The notes beneath the pieces are model-generated. The model had not been told where the DNA came from. It worked only from the letters and a program-made list of their open reading frames with translations, and ran no database searches. Below are positions 50,778 to 59,988 of a stretch of 62,883 nucleotides of DNA, piece after piece. Position numbers and translations under genes: made by a program. Numbering within the stretch: the stretch's first letter is position 1; each line of letters opens with the position of its first letter. Location: assembly GCA_040902585.1 (NCBI GenBank), contig JBBDXA010000249.1, positions 1 through 62,883 on the forward strand, in the 5' to 3' direction. The stretch is from JBBDXA01 sp040902585. GTDB lineage: Bacteria; Planctomycetota; Phycisphaerae; Phycisphaerales; Phycisphaeraceae.

Positions 50778-51998
50778 ATGCCCGAAGGCGAATGTCTCGC
50801 CCCAGCCATGACGACACTCAACTCACCATCCGAAAGAAAGCGACCGCCGCAACGCAGGCGTCTGTTCCGATTCGTCGCCCTCGCGCTGGGGCTGTGCATT
50901 GCCTTGGCGATCGGCGAGGTGGCGGTGCGTCTGATCGTGGGCAGTCCGCTGGCGGAGCGCATGCCGCTGTTGATCGTGCGTGCCAATGCGCATCGCGGCT
51001 ACGAGATGATGCCTTCGACACCGCACTACACGTATCAGCACCTGGTGCGGGTCAACGCGCTGGGCCTGCGCGGGCCGGAGGTAGAAGCGAAGAAGGCGGG
51101 CGAGGTGCGCATCTTCGCGCTGGGCGACAGCATGATCTACGGCCAGGGCGTGGCTGATGATCAGACGCTGCCGCACTGGATGCAGCGAACGCTCGATGCA
51201 GCCTCGACGGGAGGCGCGGAATCGTTCACCGTCATCAACGGCGGCGTGCGCGGCTACGGCACCAACATGGAACTGGGCATGCTGCGCGAGCTGGGCCCGG
51301 CCGTGGATGCGGATGTCGTCATCCTGTTCTGGTACTGGAACGATCTGATGGAGTTTTCGATTCCTGAGATCGATGCCATGTTCACGCGCACCGGGCCTGT
51401 GGTCTTCGAGACGAAGACGAAGCTCGAAGGCTGGGCGGAAATCAAGTGGCAGGTGCGCAGTGTCATTCGCAAGAGCGCGCTGATCATGTGGCTGCACGAT
51501 GTGGTGCGCGGCTTCTCCGGGCCGGACCTGACTCCTGCGAAGGCCGAGCGCGGCTTGGCGCGGTTGCCGGACTATCTCGACGAGTTCCGCGCGCTTGCGA
51601 AGGAACGCGGCGCGACGTTCCTTGTCGCCATTGTGCCTGACCCGACCAGCCTGCGCAGCGAGCATGTGAGCGATGCCTACCGCGCCAAGGTCGCGACGAT
51701 CTGCATCGAGAAAGGCATCAAGATGATCGACCTGCTCGCCGCGGCGAAGGAAGCGGACCGCGGCGGCTACAACCTGCCGACGATTCCTTTCGACGGTCAT
51801 TTCAATGCGAGCGCGAACGAAGTGATGGGTAAGGCGATGGCCCGGTTTGTGCTGGAGCAGGAGAAGGCAGGGAGCGCTATCCCGGGAGCACCATCCCGGC
51901 AGGGTGGTGCATCCCCGCGTTCACGCCCCCCTCCGGCACCGCCCTTCCGGGACGGTGCTCCACATCCCCTTCGGAATCAAGCCACTGCCCTCCCGTGA
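50778..51998 (+). CDS. Membrane-anchored SGNH/GDSL hydrolase with repeat-encoded tail
   Basis: 406 residues; a start at 50808 is also possible. N-terminal membrane anchor (LFRFVALALGLCIALAIGEV) then a SGNH hydrolase: block I nucleophile IFALGDSMIYGQG (Ser118), block II INGGVRGYGTN, block III asparagine in WYWNDLMEF, and the catalytic Asp/His in PFDGHFNASA. The protein may act on acylated sugars of the cell surface, as SGNH proteins with this N-terminal arrangement do. Residues after about 370 (GAPSRQGGASPRSRPPPAPP, then FRDGAPHPLR) come from a family A palindrome, and a peptide of the same type occurs in the TetR protein at 20114. Confidence 0.87.
   Translation: MPEGECLAPAMTTLNSPSERKRPPQRRRLFRFVALALGLCIALAIGEVAVRLIVGSPLAERMPLLIVRANAHRGYEMMPSTPHYTYQHLVRVNALGLRGPEVEAKKAGEVRIFALGDSMIYGQGVADDQTLPHWMQRTLDAASTGGAESFTVINGGVRGYGTNMELGMLRELGPAVDADVVILFWYWNDLMEFSIPEIDAMFTRTGPVVFETKTKLEGWAEIKWQVRSVIRKSALIMWLHDVVRGFSGPDLTPAKAERGLARLPDYLDEFRALAKERGATFLVAIVPDPTSLRSEHVSDAYRAKVATICIEKGIKMIDLLAAAKEADRGGYNLPTIPFDGHFNASANEVMGKAMARFVLEQEKAGSAIPGAPSRQGGASPRSRPPPAPPFRDGAPHPLRNQATALP
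51885..51962. repeat. Palindromic element family A, copy 4 (inside SGNH gene)
   Basis: GGAGCACCATCCCGGCAGGG on the left and CCCTTCCGGGACGGTGCTCC on the right, separated by about 40 bases. It codes for the last part of the SGNH hydrolase, whose stop lies 34 bases beyond it. Confidence 0.9.
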
Positions 51999-52115
51999 TC
52001 TCCTGACATCCCAGCCGACGTTGTCGCTACACAACGCACAACCGGTCGCCGCCTGTTGCCCAGGCACCACATCGCGCTCAACCGTTGCCGCGGGTCAACC
52101 GATGTGGCGCATACG

Positions 52116-52877
52116 ATGTCCACTACAAACAACACCACCGTTTCCGGCTCCGAGCAGGTTGATGCCCGACTTGCTCACGAACTCTCCAACCTGCTCGACG
52201 GCAGCCTGCGCAATGTGTCGCTGGTGATGTCGATGCTGCGCGACACGCGCGGCTCCACGCCGACGCAACAGGAAGATGAAGACCTGCTGACGCGACTGAC
52301 CGTGGCCGAGACCGGCATGCGGCACATGGTGAGCATGCTGCGCCAGTGGTTCAAGCAGGAATCCGCGCCCGCGTTCATCGATGACTCGCAGGGCACGTTC
52401 GGGCAGATGATCGAAGAAGGCTGCGCGCTGTATGAGCCGGCGGCGCGGGCGGCGGGCATCGAGATCGAAACCCATCTCACGCCCGAAGCTGCCGTCCTGC
52501 CGGCAGGCCCTCTGTATCCGGTCCTCGCCAACGCCCTGCGCAACGGCATCGAGGCGATCACCGGTGACAACACTCGCTCGGCAAAGAGCGGACGGATCGA
52601 CGTTCACGCGGAAATCGCCTGCGGCTCACTGCGACTGATCATCACTGACGACGGCCCCGGCCTGTCGCGCGAAGTGCTCGACGTGGGCGGGAAATTCTTC
52701 GTCGGCAAAACGACCAAGCCCGGCGGCCACGGCATCGGCATGACCACCGCGAAGGAAATCGCCGAGGAACTCGGCGGCACCATGCGACTGGCCAGCCGCA
52801 ACGGCCAGCGCGGCGCGGTGCTGACGGTGGCCGTGCCGGTGGATGTGCTGGCGGCTGAAGTGCTGAAGCAGCGCTAA
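52116..52877 (+). CDS. Soluble sensor histidine kinase
   Basis: 253 residues from the ATG at 52116. There is no sensor domain or membrane segment: the protein begins with the H box at His21 (LAHELSNLLDGSLRNVSLVM). It then has N box LANALRNGIEAI, G1 IITDDGPGLSR, G2 GGHGIGMTTAKEIAEELGGT and the last strand GAVLTVAVPV. The H box with HELSNLL resembles the HE-x-N-N type of NtrB-like kinases. With the NtrC-type regulator 125 bases downstream it makes a two-component pair. The signal must come from a partner protein or a bound cytosolic ligand. Confidence 0.88.
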   Translation: MSTTNNTTVSGSEQVDARLAHELSNLLDGSLRNVSLVMSMLRDTRGSTPTQQEDEDLLTRLTVAETGMRHMVSMLRQWFKQESAPAFIDDSQGTFGQMIEEGCALYEPAARAAGIEIETHLTPEAAVLPAGPLYPVLANALRNGIEAITGDNTRSAKSGRIDVHAEIACGSLRLIITDDGPGLSREVLDVGGKFFVGKTTKPGGHGIGMTTAKEIAEELGGTMRLASRNGQRGAVLTVAVPVDVLAAEVLKQR

Positions 52878-53002
52878 ATTCCAATGCTCAAGCTCCAAGT
52901 CACAAACAAATCTCAAAACGCAAAGCGATCGAATTCCTAATTTGAGATTTCAGCATTTGGAGCTTGTTTGAGATTTGGAGCTTTCGTCTTTGAGATTTCT
53001 TC
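52878..53002. repeat. AT-rich repeat tract between kinase and regulator (family H)
   Basis: Degenerate copies of CAAATCTCAAA and its inverse TTTGAGATTTGGAG, e.g. TAATTTGAGATTTCAGCATT, TTTGAGATTTGGAGC, TTTGAGATTTC, form an AT-rich island in GC-rich DNA. From memory such tracts occur between genes of many planctomycete and deltaproteobacterial genomes. No gene lies in it, and the regulator's start falls at its end. Confidence 0.75.
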
Positions 53003-54502
53003 ATGAGTGTTCCCCAGCGCATCCTGATCGTGGACGATGATCCGATCGTCGCCGACAGTCTCGCCGAGTTTCTCTCGCGCGAAGGCTTCGCCACCGCCAC
53101 CGCGGGCGATGGCAACGAAGCGGTCACGATCCTGGACAGTCACGATCGCATGTCGCTCGCTCAGGATGACGATGCAACCGTTCCTGGTGATGCGACGTTT
53201 GCCGTGGTCATCACCGACATGAACATGCCGCGCTGCGACGGGCTCGAACTGCTTAAGAAGATGCGCAAGACGTTTCCTTCCGTCGTGCCCATCATGATCA
53301 CGGGCTTCGGGAAGATCGAGTCGGCGGTGGAAGCGATCAAGCTCGGGGCCGCGGAGTATCTGACCAAGCCCATCGTGGATGATGAGCTGCGCATTGCCGT
53401 GAACAAAGCCCTGCGGCAGCACGCCCTGCTCGCGGAGAATCAGACGCTCAAGAAGCAGCTCTCCGAACGCTTCGGCATGGGCAACCTGATCGGCAGCGAT
53501 TACCGCATGCAGAAGGTGTACGACCTGGTCGAGGCGGTTGCTGAGAGCAAGACAACGGTCATGATCGAAGGCGAGAGCGGCACGGGCAAGACGATGGTCG
53601 CCCGCGCGATCCACGCCCGCAGTCCCCGCCGATCTGCTCCGTTCATCACGTTCAGTTGCGGCTCGATTCCCGAGACGCTGCTGGAGAGCGAGCTCTTCGG
53701 CCACATGAAAGGTGCCTTCACCGGCGCGGATCATGACAAGCCCGGCAAGTGTCTCGCCGCCAACGGCGGCACGCTCTTCATCGATGAAATCAACTCCGCC
53801 ACGCCCGCGCTGCAACTGAAACTGCTGCGCGTCCTACAAGAGAAACAGTTCGAACCGATCGGCTCGACGAAGACGATCCAGGTGGATGTGCGCTTCGTGC
53901 TGGCCACGAATGAATCGCTTCCCGATCTCGTGCGCGAAGGGCGGTTCCGCGAGGACTTGTTCTATCGCATCAACGTGGTGAACATTCAGATGCCGCCGCT
54001 GCGTCAGCGATTGGGTGATATTCCATCATTGGCGGAACATTTCCTGCACAAGTACTGCAAGGAGTCGGGCAAGACGATCACGGGATTCAGCGAGGAAGCG
54101 ATAGCCGCGCTGCACAGCTACGGCTGGCCGGGCAACGTGCGCGAGTTGGAGAACGCGGTGGAGCGGGCGGTGGTGCTTTCACGTCGGCCGATCGTGCAGG
54201 TGCAGGATCTGCCCGATTCGATTCAGCACTCGTTCCGCGGCGAGTCAGGGCTCCCACTGGTCGCGGGCAAAAGCGGCGCGACGCCTGACCGTTCGCAGGG
54301 TTTCATTCAGGTACCCGCGCTGGCGGGCGGCTGGAACCCGACCGCGCTCACCGACGCGATGGCGGAGCCGGAAAAGCAGATCATTCTCGCTGCCTTGGAG
54401 GCGAACCAGTGGAACCGGCAGGAGACGGCGGCGCAGCTGAACATCAACCGCACGACACTTTATAAGAAGATGAAGCAGTTCGGGCTGGATGGCCCGCAAT
54501 AG
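53003..54502 (+). CDS. NtrC-family sigma-54-dependent response regulator
   Basis: 499 residues. Receiver domain (ILIVDDDPIVADSLAEFLSR; phosphorylation site Asp72 in VVITDMNMPRCDG; KPIV lysine), with an unusual loop DSHDRMSLAQDDDATVPGDA at about 45-64 between its second and third strands. The AAA+ domain has Walker A GESGTGKT (about 189-196), the sigma-54 contact motif GAFTGA (237-242), Walker B GTLFIDEI, and LFYRINVVNIQMPPLRQRLG. A Fis-type helix-turn-helix ends the protein (NRQETAAQLNINRTTLYKKM). It activates sigma-54 promoters upon phosphorylation, by the neighbouring kinase. The pseudopilin gene that follows may be a target. Confidence 0.94.
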   Translation: MSVPQRILIVDDDPIVADSLAEFLSREGFATATAGDGNEAVTILDSHDRMSLAQDDDATVPGDATFAVVITDMNMPRCDGLELLKKMRKTFPSVVPIMITGFGKIESAVEAIKLGAAEYLTKPIVDDELRIAVNKALRQHALLAENQTLKKQLSERFGMGNLIGSDYRMQKVYDLVEAVAESKTTVMIEGESGTGKTMVARAIHARSPRRSAPFITFSCGSIPETLLESELFGHMKGAFTGADHDKPGKCLAANGGTLFIDEINSATPALQLKLLRVLQEKQFEPIGSTKTIQVDVRFVLATNESLPDLVREGRFREDLFYRINVVNIQMPPLRQRLGDIPSLAEHFLHKYCKESGKTITGFSEEAIAALHSYGWPGNVRELENAVERAVVLSRRPIVQVQDLPDSIQHSFRGESGLPLVAGKSGATPDRSQGFIQVPALAGGWNPTALTDAMAEPEKQIILAALEANQWNRQETAAQLNINRTTLYKKMKQFGLDGPQ

Positions 54503-54608
54503 GCAGCGAATTTGAGCGTCAGACTTTCGTAGCGTTGCATCGGCTCAAAGCCGGTACAATCAAGAGCGCTGGGGGGCGTTCCGTTCCGGCCTGCTGCGAA
54601 AGGTTCCT

Positions 54609-55367
54609 GTGCGAAAATCATCCGCCTTCACGCTGGTTGAGATGCTGCTGGTGGTGGCCATCATCGCCCTGCTTATTGCGATGCTGCTGCCTGCGCTTGG
54701 GGCGTCGCGCCGCAATGCGTGGACCGTCCGCTGCCAGACCAATCAGAACGCCATCGGCGTGGCCACGCACAACTATGGCGCGACCAACAACTACTTCGCC
54801 GCCCGCGACAACTGGTACAACAACAACGATCCCAACGACACCGCCAACTACGCCCACTATCACTTCGTCGGGCGATATTCCGAACACATCGGCGGACCTG
54901 TCGTGACGCTGGCGCAGGACGGCAACGACACCGCACTCTTCAACGCCGCCAAGTCAGTCGAAGCCTGGCGATGTCCTGCCGAGACCAATTCGGCCTTCGC
55001 GCTCACCTACGCGAGCAACGGCGTGGACTTTCTCTATTACAAAAAGACGCCGGTCTACACTTCCAGCCGCGTCACCCGTGTCCGCGGACACCCGGGCAGT
55101 CCGGACAAAGTGATCAACATCATGGAAGCGAACACGCTCACCTTTCAGACGCCGACGAACATGGGCGTGTACGACGTGTTCCGCGCCTTGACCGAGTATG
55201 TTTTCTACGGCAACACGCCCGCGCCGCAGCCGCGCATGATGAAGCACGATGACCCGCGTCACGGCGGGCGAACCTCGCTGCTGTTTTTTGACGGTCACGT
55301 CGAATCGCGAAGACTCACCGCCGAGGCCCTGCCGGTGCGCCTGCTCAATCCGCTCGATCTGAATTAG
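54609..55367 (+). CDS. Type II secretion/prepilin-like protein (H-X9-DG type)
   Basis: 252 residues from a GTG at 54609. Prepilin signal: a short basic leader MRKSSA, then FTLVEMLLVVAIIALLIAML, with cleavage expected before Phe7 and methylation. The C-terminal region carries the planctomycete-type pattern, here HGGRTSLLFFDGHVES (H followed by DGHV). A variable beta-rich body holds a cysteine at RCPAETNS. Such proteins are pseudopilins of a type II secretion-like system or major surface components, present in large numbers in Planctomycetota. The stop overlaps the start of a family A palindrome. Confidence 0.9.
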   Translation: MRKSSAFTLVEMLLVVAIIALLIAMLLPALGASRRNAWTVRCQTNQNAIGVATHNYGATNNYFAARDNWYNNNDPNDTANYAHYHFVGRYSEHIGGPVVTLAQDGNDTALFNAAKSVEAWRCPAETNSAFALTYASNGVDFLYYKKTPVYTSSRVTRVRGHPGSPDKVINIMEANTLTFQTPTNMGVYDVFRALTEYVFYGNTPAPQPRMMKHDDPRHGGRTSLLFFDGHVESRRLTAEALPVRLLNPLDLN

Positions 55368-55474
55368 AGCACCATCCCGACAGGGTGGTGCTGACGGCCC
55401 ACGGATTTCGGATGCGCTCTTCGCCCAACAGAATGACGTGCGCGAATAGCACCACCCTTTCGAGATGGTGCTCC
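55367..55474. repeat. Palindromic element family A, copy 5
   Basis: GAGCACCATCCCGACAGGGT on the left, CACCCTTTCGAGATGGTGCT on the right. It fills the gap between the two convergent pseudopilin genes; the stop codon of the first gene ends at its first base. Confidence 0.9.
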
Positions 55475-55482
55475 CGGATGCC

Positions 55483-56136
55483 TCACGGGTACGGCTTCTT
55501 CTCCGGCCCCCACAACCACTCCACAATAAAGTTCGCATCCGACGAGATGAGATCGACGCGCCCGTCGAGCATCAGGGCGTTGTAATGTTCAAACTGATAA
55601 GGAAAGCCCCACGACGACCAGGTGTTGTTCGAGTTGTCGAGCATGATGAGGTCTTTGCTCTTGGCGTTGGCCCAGATGATGCCGTTACCCGAAGGCGTCG
55701 GATCGTCAGCGGAGCGCACGTGGCGATAGTGGTAGGCGTACGTGCCGTGAAACTTCTTGTAGTCGCCGCTCGGCGTCGGGTTGTAGTACTGCTCATAGTC
55801 GATGGGCACATCGGGGCAGAAGAAGAGTTTGCCGTCGCCGAGGATTTTGGTGAGCAGATGCAGAGCCCGCGCGGGGGAACCGGGACGCGTGGCGGTATTG
55901 CCTGCCTCGTGCGGGTAGTCACCGCTGCCGTTGGCGAACTGCCAGGGATGGCGCATGCGGTAGCGCAACTGGTATTCGTAGATGGCCGTGTGAATCTGAT
56001 GGAGCTGGCTCTTGCAGGAGGCGACGCGGGCCTGTCCGCGTGACTTCTGCAAGGCCGGCAGCAGCAGCGCGATCAGCACCATGATGATGCTGACCACGAG
56101 CAGCATTTCGACCAGGGTGAACGCGGAGCGACGCAT
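55483..56136 (-). CDS. Second prepilin-like protein
   Basis: 217 residues from the ATG at 56136, where AAGGT lies about 10 bases upstream. Leader MRRSAFTLVEMLLVVSIIMV is the type IV-pilin/type II secretion signal with FTLVE. The C-terminus reads EHYNALMLDGRVDLISSD, a divergent H-X-DG pattern. It is not a copy of the convergent gene: the middle parts differ. Likely exported and methylated by a prepilin peptidase encoded elsewhere. Confidence 0.88.
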   Translation of the reverse strand: MRRSAFTLVEMLLVVSIIMVLIALLLPALQKSRGQARVASCKSQLHQIHTAIYEYQLRYRMRHPWQFANGSGDYPHEAGNTATRPGSPARALHLLTKILGDGKLFFCPDVPIDYEQYYNPTPSGDYKKFHGTYAYHYRHVRSADDPTPSGNGIIWANAKSKDLIMLDNSNNTWSSWGFPYQFEHYNALMLDGRVDLISSDANFIVEWLWGPEKKPYP

Positions 56137-56282
56137 GGAGAAACCTTCATAACTCACAAAACCGGAAGGGAAAGGACGACTCAATACGCAATCCTACACC
56201 ACACCTGTCCGCCACGCCAAGGCCGGAATGCCTTACAATGGCGAAAAGTTCCGAATCCCTCTGTTTCAAGGAAGGTACCGCC

Positions 56283-57509
56283 ATGCCCCGACCGATCCAC
56301 TTCCCCTGCGTTAGTTCCCTTCTCGTCGCGAGCCTGTTGCTCGCCTGCGGATGCAAGTCCAAGACGCCTGAGTACGCCAAGCCCCTGCCGCCGGGCGTGA
56401 GCGCCCTGCGCAAACTGGACCCGGCTGACTGGCCTGATCTCTCCGCCGCTCTGCCGATGGATGATGCCTTCCTCGCCGCGACCAAGCGCAGCCTCAGTTG
56501 GTTCGCCAAGCCTTCATCGCAGCGTTTCTATCCCTTCGACGGCATCACCCACGACCAGGCCCGCGCCAGCGTCTACGCCCTGCCCGCGATCGCCTTCGAG
56601 AGCGCTTCCACCGAAGCCTTCCTCGCCCGACTGCGCGATGAGTTCGATGTCTACACCAGCATCGGCTGGGATGGCTCAGGCACCGTGCTCTTCACGGGTT
56701 ACTACTCGCCAATCTTCCCCGCCTCGAAAGTGCGTACCGCCGAATTCCGCTTCCCCCTCTACAAACGACCGGCCGACCTCGCCGCCGATCCGGTCACCGG
56801 CGAGATCAAAGGTCGGCAGGTCGGCAATGCAATCACGCCGTATCCGACGCGAAAGGACATCGAAGAAAGGAACCTGCTCGCGGGCACTGAGCTGGTGTGG
56901 CTCCGCAGCCGGCTGGATGCATATATCGTCGAAGTGCAGGGCTCCGCACAGTTCCGCCTCACCGATGGCACAACCATGCTCGTCGGCTTCGCGGGCAGCA
57001 ACGGCCGCGATTACACCAGCATCGGGCGGCTGCTCGGCGAAGAGGGCAAGCTCGATCGCAACAAGATCACGCTCAGCGCGATCCGCGATCACTTCAAAGC
57101 GAATCCGCAGGAGCTCGATGGCTACATCCGCCGCAACGATCGCTTCGTGTTTTTCACCACCTACGACCAGAGCGACTGGCCGGCGGGCTCGCTGGGCGTG
57201 AAGGTGGAGCCGGGGCGATCGCTGGCGACGGACAAGGCGATCTATCCGCGCGGCTGCGTGACGCTGGTGACGACGCAGTCGCCGCAGAGTCCCACGGCCG
57301 CACCGGGCGAAACGAAATCTTTCAACCGCCTGCTGCTGGATCAGGACACGGGCGGAGCGATCCGCGCGCCGGGCCGGGCGGACATTTACTTCGGCATCGG
57401 ACATGAGGCGGAGCTGACCGCGGGCAAGCAGGTCGCCGAGGGCCGACTGTATTACGTGCTCCTGAAACCGCAGCGCGTGGCGGCGTGGGTGCAGCGGATG
57501 GACAGGTAG
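56283..57509 (+). CDS. mltA: Membrane-bound lytic murein transglycosylase A
   Basis: 408 residues from the ATG at 56283 with AAGGAAGG 8 bases upstream. Lipoprotein signal with lipobox LLACGC. MltA domain (FTGYYSPIFPASKV, EFRFPLYKRP, NAITPYPTRKDIE, VEVQGSAQFRLTDG), then a 3D domain with the catalytic aspartate in LLDQDTGGAIRAPGRADIYF and KAIYPRGCVTL. It cuts peptidoglycan to form 1,6-anhydromuramic ends. A full-length muralytic enzyme in a planctomycete agrees with the view that these bacteria do have peptidoglycan. Confidence 0.94.
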   Translation: MPRPIHFPCVSSLLVASLLLACGCKSKTPEYAKPLPPGVSALRKLDPADWPDLSAALPMDDAFLAATKRSLSWFAKPSSQRFYPFDGITHDQARASVYALPAIAFESASTEAFLARLRDEFDVYTSIGWDGSGTVLFTGYYSPIFPASKVRTAEFRFPLYKRPADLAADPVTGEIKGRQVGNAITPYPTRKDIEERNLLAGTELVWLRSRLDAYIVEVQGSAQFRLTDGTTMLVGFAGSNGRDYTSIGRLLGEEGKLDRNKITLSAIRDHFKANPQELDGYIRRNDRFVFFTTYDQSDWPAGSLGVKVEPGRSLATDKAIYPRGCVTLVTTQSPQSPTAAPGETKSFNRLLLDQDTGGAIRAPGRADIYFGIGHEAELTAGKQVAEGRLYYVLLKPQRVAAWVQRMDR

Positions 57510-57534
57510 CTCCGGCGGGGCTGGCGCGGGCTGC

Positions 57535-59829
57535 TTAAGCGGCCNNNNNNNNNNCCCCCGCGCCGGGGGCAGACCGATCCCGCCACACCAGCCTGATGAG
57601 CAAAGGCAGCGCGATCAGATTCCCCACCAGTCCGCCGAGCATCGCCAGGCTCACGAGTATGCCAAAGTGAATCGTCGGAATGAACGCCGAGATCGTCAGG
57701 CTCGAGAACCCCGCGATCAGCGCGAGATCGGCCACGACCATCGCCAGTCCGGTGCTGCCGTGGGCATCGCGCAGGGCCTGATCGACGGACTTGCCCGCCT
57801 TCACCTCATGGCGGAAACGGTAGAGATAGTGAATGCTGAAATCGACCGCCAGCCCCATCGACACACTCGCGAGCATGGCGGTGGCGATATTCACCTTCAG
57901 CCCCAGCCAGCCCATCGCGCCGACCACCAGCAGGATCGGCGCGGCATTGGGCACCATCGCGATCAGCGCCAGCCGCCAGTCTCGGAAGGCGATGAACATC
58001 ATCACCAGGATCGCCCCCACCGCCAGGGCGAAGGTCACCCACTGATCCTTCAGCAGACTGCTCACCATGTTGGCGATGAGTACTTCAACACCCGCGACGC
58101 GAGCCGATGGAAAATGTTTTTTCGTGATGGCTTCGACATCGACCAGAATCTGGCGGCGCTGGGCTGAATTGATCACATCGCCCATCTGCACCAAAACGCG
58201 CATCACATTCTGCTTACGGTTCCAGAACTTGCTGACGACCGCGCCCTGCAAAAAGGCCAGCCGGCTGAGCTGCTTCGCCGGGCTCATCGTTCTCAGCAAA
58301 TCGGACAGCCACTTGCTCGCCGGGTCTTGAAAGCCTTCCTCCGGGCCCAGCACAAAGTCCAGCACATTCACCACGCTCAGCGAGCCCCGCACGCCCGGCG
58401 ACTGCGCGATCTCCTTCTGCGCAGCCCGCATGCTCTGAAGCGCCCCGGCGAACGCCACTTCATCATCAGCGACGGGCACATCCACCAGCACATCGAACAT
58501 GGTGGTCACGCCCATGCGGTCAGCGATGAAGCGATAGGACACGACCACCGGATTGGAATCGCGAAAGTCTTCGGTGAAGCTGCTGGCGACTTCCAGTCGG
58601 GCGATGCCCGAGCCGATCACACCGAGAAACAGGAGCGCGATGATGCCGACCGTGCCGGGCCTGCGCCCGACGCCGCGGATCATGCCTTCCAGGGCCGCCG
58701 ACACTTTGCCTTCCCCCGGAGCGTGCGCCGGATCGGTGTGTTTCGCGCCGATGAGCACGGCCGCGGGCAGCAGGCCGATCGCCGTAATGAAGACCAGCGA
58801 CGAACCGATCGCCATCATCGTGCCGAAACCCGCCACGGGCACCACCCGGCTGGCGAGCAGGGAGCAGAAGCCCGCGGCCGTGGTGAGGCAGGTCCAGAAG
58901 ATCGCGGGCATCATGAAGCGGAGCGTTCGCCGGGTCGCTTCGATCGGCTCGTGATGCAGCCGTTCCTCGCGAAAGCGAATGGTCAGGTGAACCACCGTCG
59001 CCACGCCGATGACCGTCACGAGAGCCGTCAGCGGCGAGCTGACCATCGAAAGCTGCATCTTCGAGATCGCGAGAATCGCCTTGGTCCACAGCAGGGTGAT
59101 GTGGACCACCGCCAAAGGCAGCAGAATCCAGCGCAGGTTGCGGAACACGAGTGCGATGACGACGGTGAGAATCAGGCTGGACGCCAGGCCCAACATGCGG
59201 CCGTCCTCTTCGAGGTTGCGATAAATGTCCTCGACGAGCACCGGCCCGCCGAAGAGCTTCGCGGGCGGATCGTGTGCATCGCAGGCATCGCGCAGGTTCT
59301 GGATGGCTTCCGCTCGCGTGGTCTTTGCCGAACCCACCTCCGCGAACGTGACCAGCAGCATGGTCGTCCGCCCGTCCTGCGAGAGAAACTGTCCGCGATA
59401 GAGGGGCGACTCCGACAGCGCGATCTTCAGTTCTTCGGGGGTGACCGTGCCTTCCTCCAGATGCGTGCGCAGGCTCTTCACATTCACCGGCGCGCCGGGC
59501 AGCTTCGCATCCGCGAGACTGAGCACACCATCGATCCCTGGGATTTTTGAAAGTGATTCGTCGAACTGTTCCAGAGCCTTCAAACCCGCAACCGTCAGGA
59601 TCGCGTCATCGGAAAAGGCGACGAGCGCAGTCTCGGCGGCACCGAAAAGCTGCCTGCCCTGGAGATAGTTTTTCAGGTTCGGATCGTTGCGATCGAACAG
59701 CCCTTCGACGCTGCGGTCGAATCCGAGCGAGAGCGCGGGCCAGACGGCGGCGGCAGTCAGCGCGACGAACACCAGAAGGATCGCCAGCCGCCAGCGGATC
59801 AGCCGATCAGCAAGCTTGGAAATGAACAT
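57535..59829 (-). CDS. RND/MMPL-superfamily exporter, C-terminus across a gap
   Basis: 764 residues from the ATG at 59829 (MFISKLADRL), which has GGGGA just upstream. Two sets of membrane helices, each with an RND-type arrangement: first helix LAILLVFVALTAAAVWPALS, periplasmic loop, then MLGLASSLILTVVIALVFRN and further helices; repeated in the second half (WVTFALAVGAILVMMFIAFR, ATAMLASVSMGLAVDFSIHY). GLAVDFSIHYLYRFRHE is the signature of the COG1033/MMPL-like exporters. Substrates are perhaps lipids or hopanoids. The last residues after RDRSAPGAG come from across ten N (57545-57554), so the stop at 57535 is not reliable. Confidence 0.88.
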   Translation of the reverse strand: MFISKLADRLIRWRLAILLVFVALTAAAVWPALSLGFDRSVEGLFDRNDPNLKNYLQGRQLFGAAETALVAFSDDAILTVAGLKALEQFDESLSKIPGIDGVLSLADAKLPGAPVNVKSLRTHLEEGTVTPEELKIALSESPLYRGQFLSQDGRTTMLLVTFAEVGSAKTTRAEAIQNLRDACDAHDPPAKLFGGPVLVEDIYRNLEEDGRMLGLASSLILTVVIALVFRNLRWILLPLAVVHITLLWTKAILAISKMQLSMVSSPLTALVTVIGVATVVHLTIRFREERLHHEPIEATRRTLRFMMPAIFWTCLTTAAGFCSLLASRVVPVAGFGTMMAIGSSLVFITAIGLLPAAVLIGAKHTDPAHAPGEGKVSAALEGMIRGVGRRPGTVGIIALLFLGVIGSGIARLEVASSFTEDFRDSNPVVVSYRFIADRMGVTTMFDVLVDVPVADDEVAFAGALQSMRAAQKEIAQSPGVRGSLSVVNVLDFVLGPEEGFQDPASKWLSDLLRTMSPAKQLSRLAFLQGAVVSKFWNRKQNVMRVLVQMGDVINSAQRRQILVDVEAITKKHFPSARVAGVEVLIANMVSSLLKDQWVTFALAVGAILVMMFIAFRDWRLALIAMVPNAAPILLVVGAMGWLGLKVNIATAMLASVSMGLAVDFSIHYLYRFRHEVKAGKSVDQALRDAHGSTGLAMVVADLALIAGFSSLTISAFIPTIHFGILVSLAMLGGLVGNLIALPLLIRLVWRDRSAPGAGXXXXAA
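57545..57554. other. Assembly gap (10 N)
   Basis: Ten N between GCTTAAGCGGCC and CCCCCGCGCCGGGGGC. The right flank is itself a small palindrome. The gap lies at the 3' end of the RND-type gene. Confidence 0.85.
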
Positions 59830-59988
59830 GGGCGTCCCCAACGTCCGTCGCGGAGAGTTGCGCCACGACTTGCGAACATGCTAGCAGGGAGCGCGGCAAT
59901 GAATGGTCTGGCACCCATGTCCCGCCGCTCACGGGCTTGCCCATGGCACCCCAAATGATCATGCCACATAGTAGGGTCACGCCCTCGC

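Noticed and set aside
59925..59978. Short imperfect palindrome (GGCACCCATG ... CATGGCACCC) between the RND and pgi genes
   Set aside because: Possible further repeat unit, but only one short copy with a loose match; not enough to name a family.
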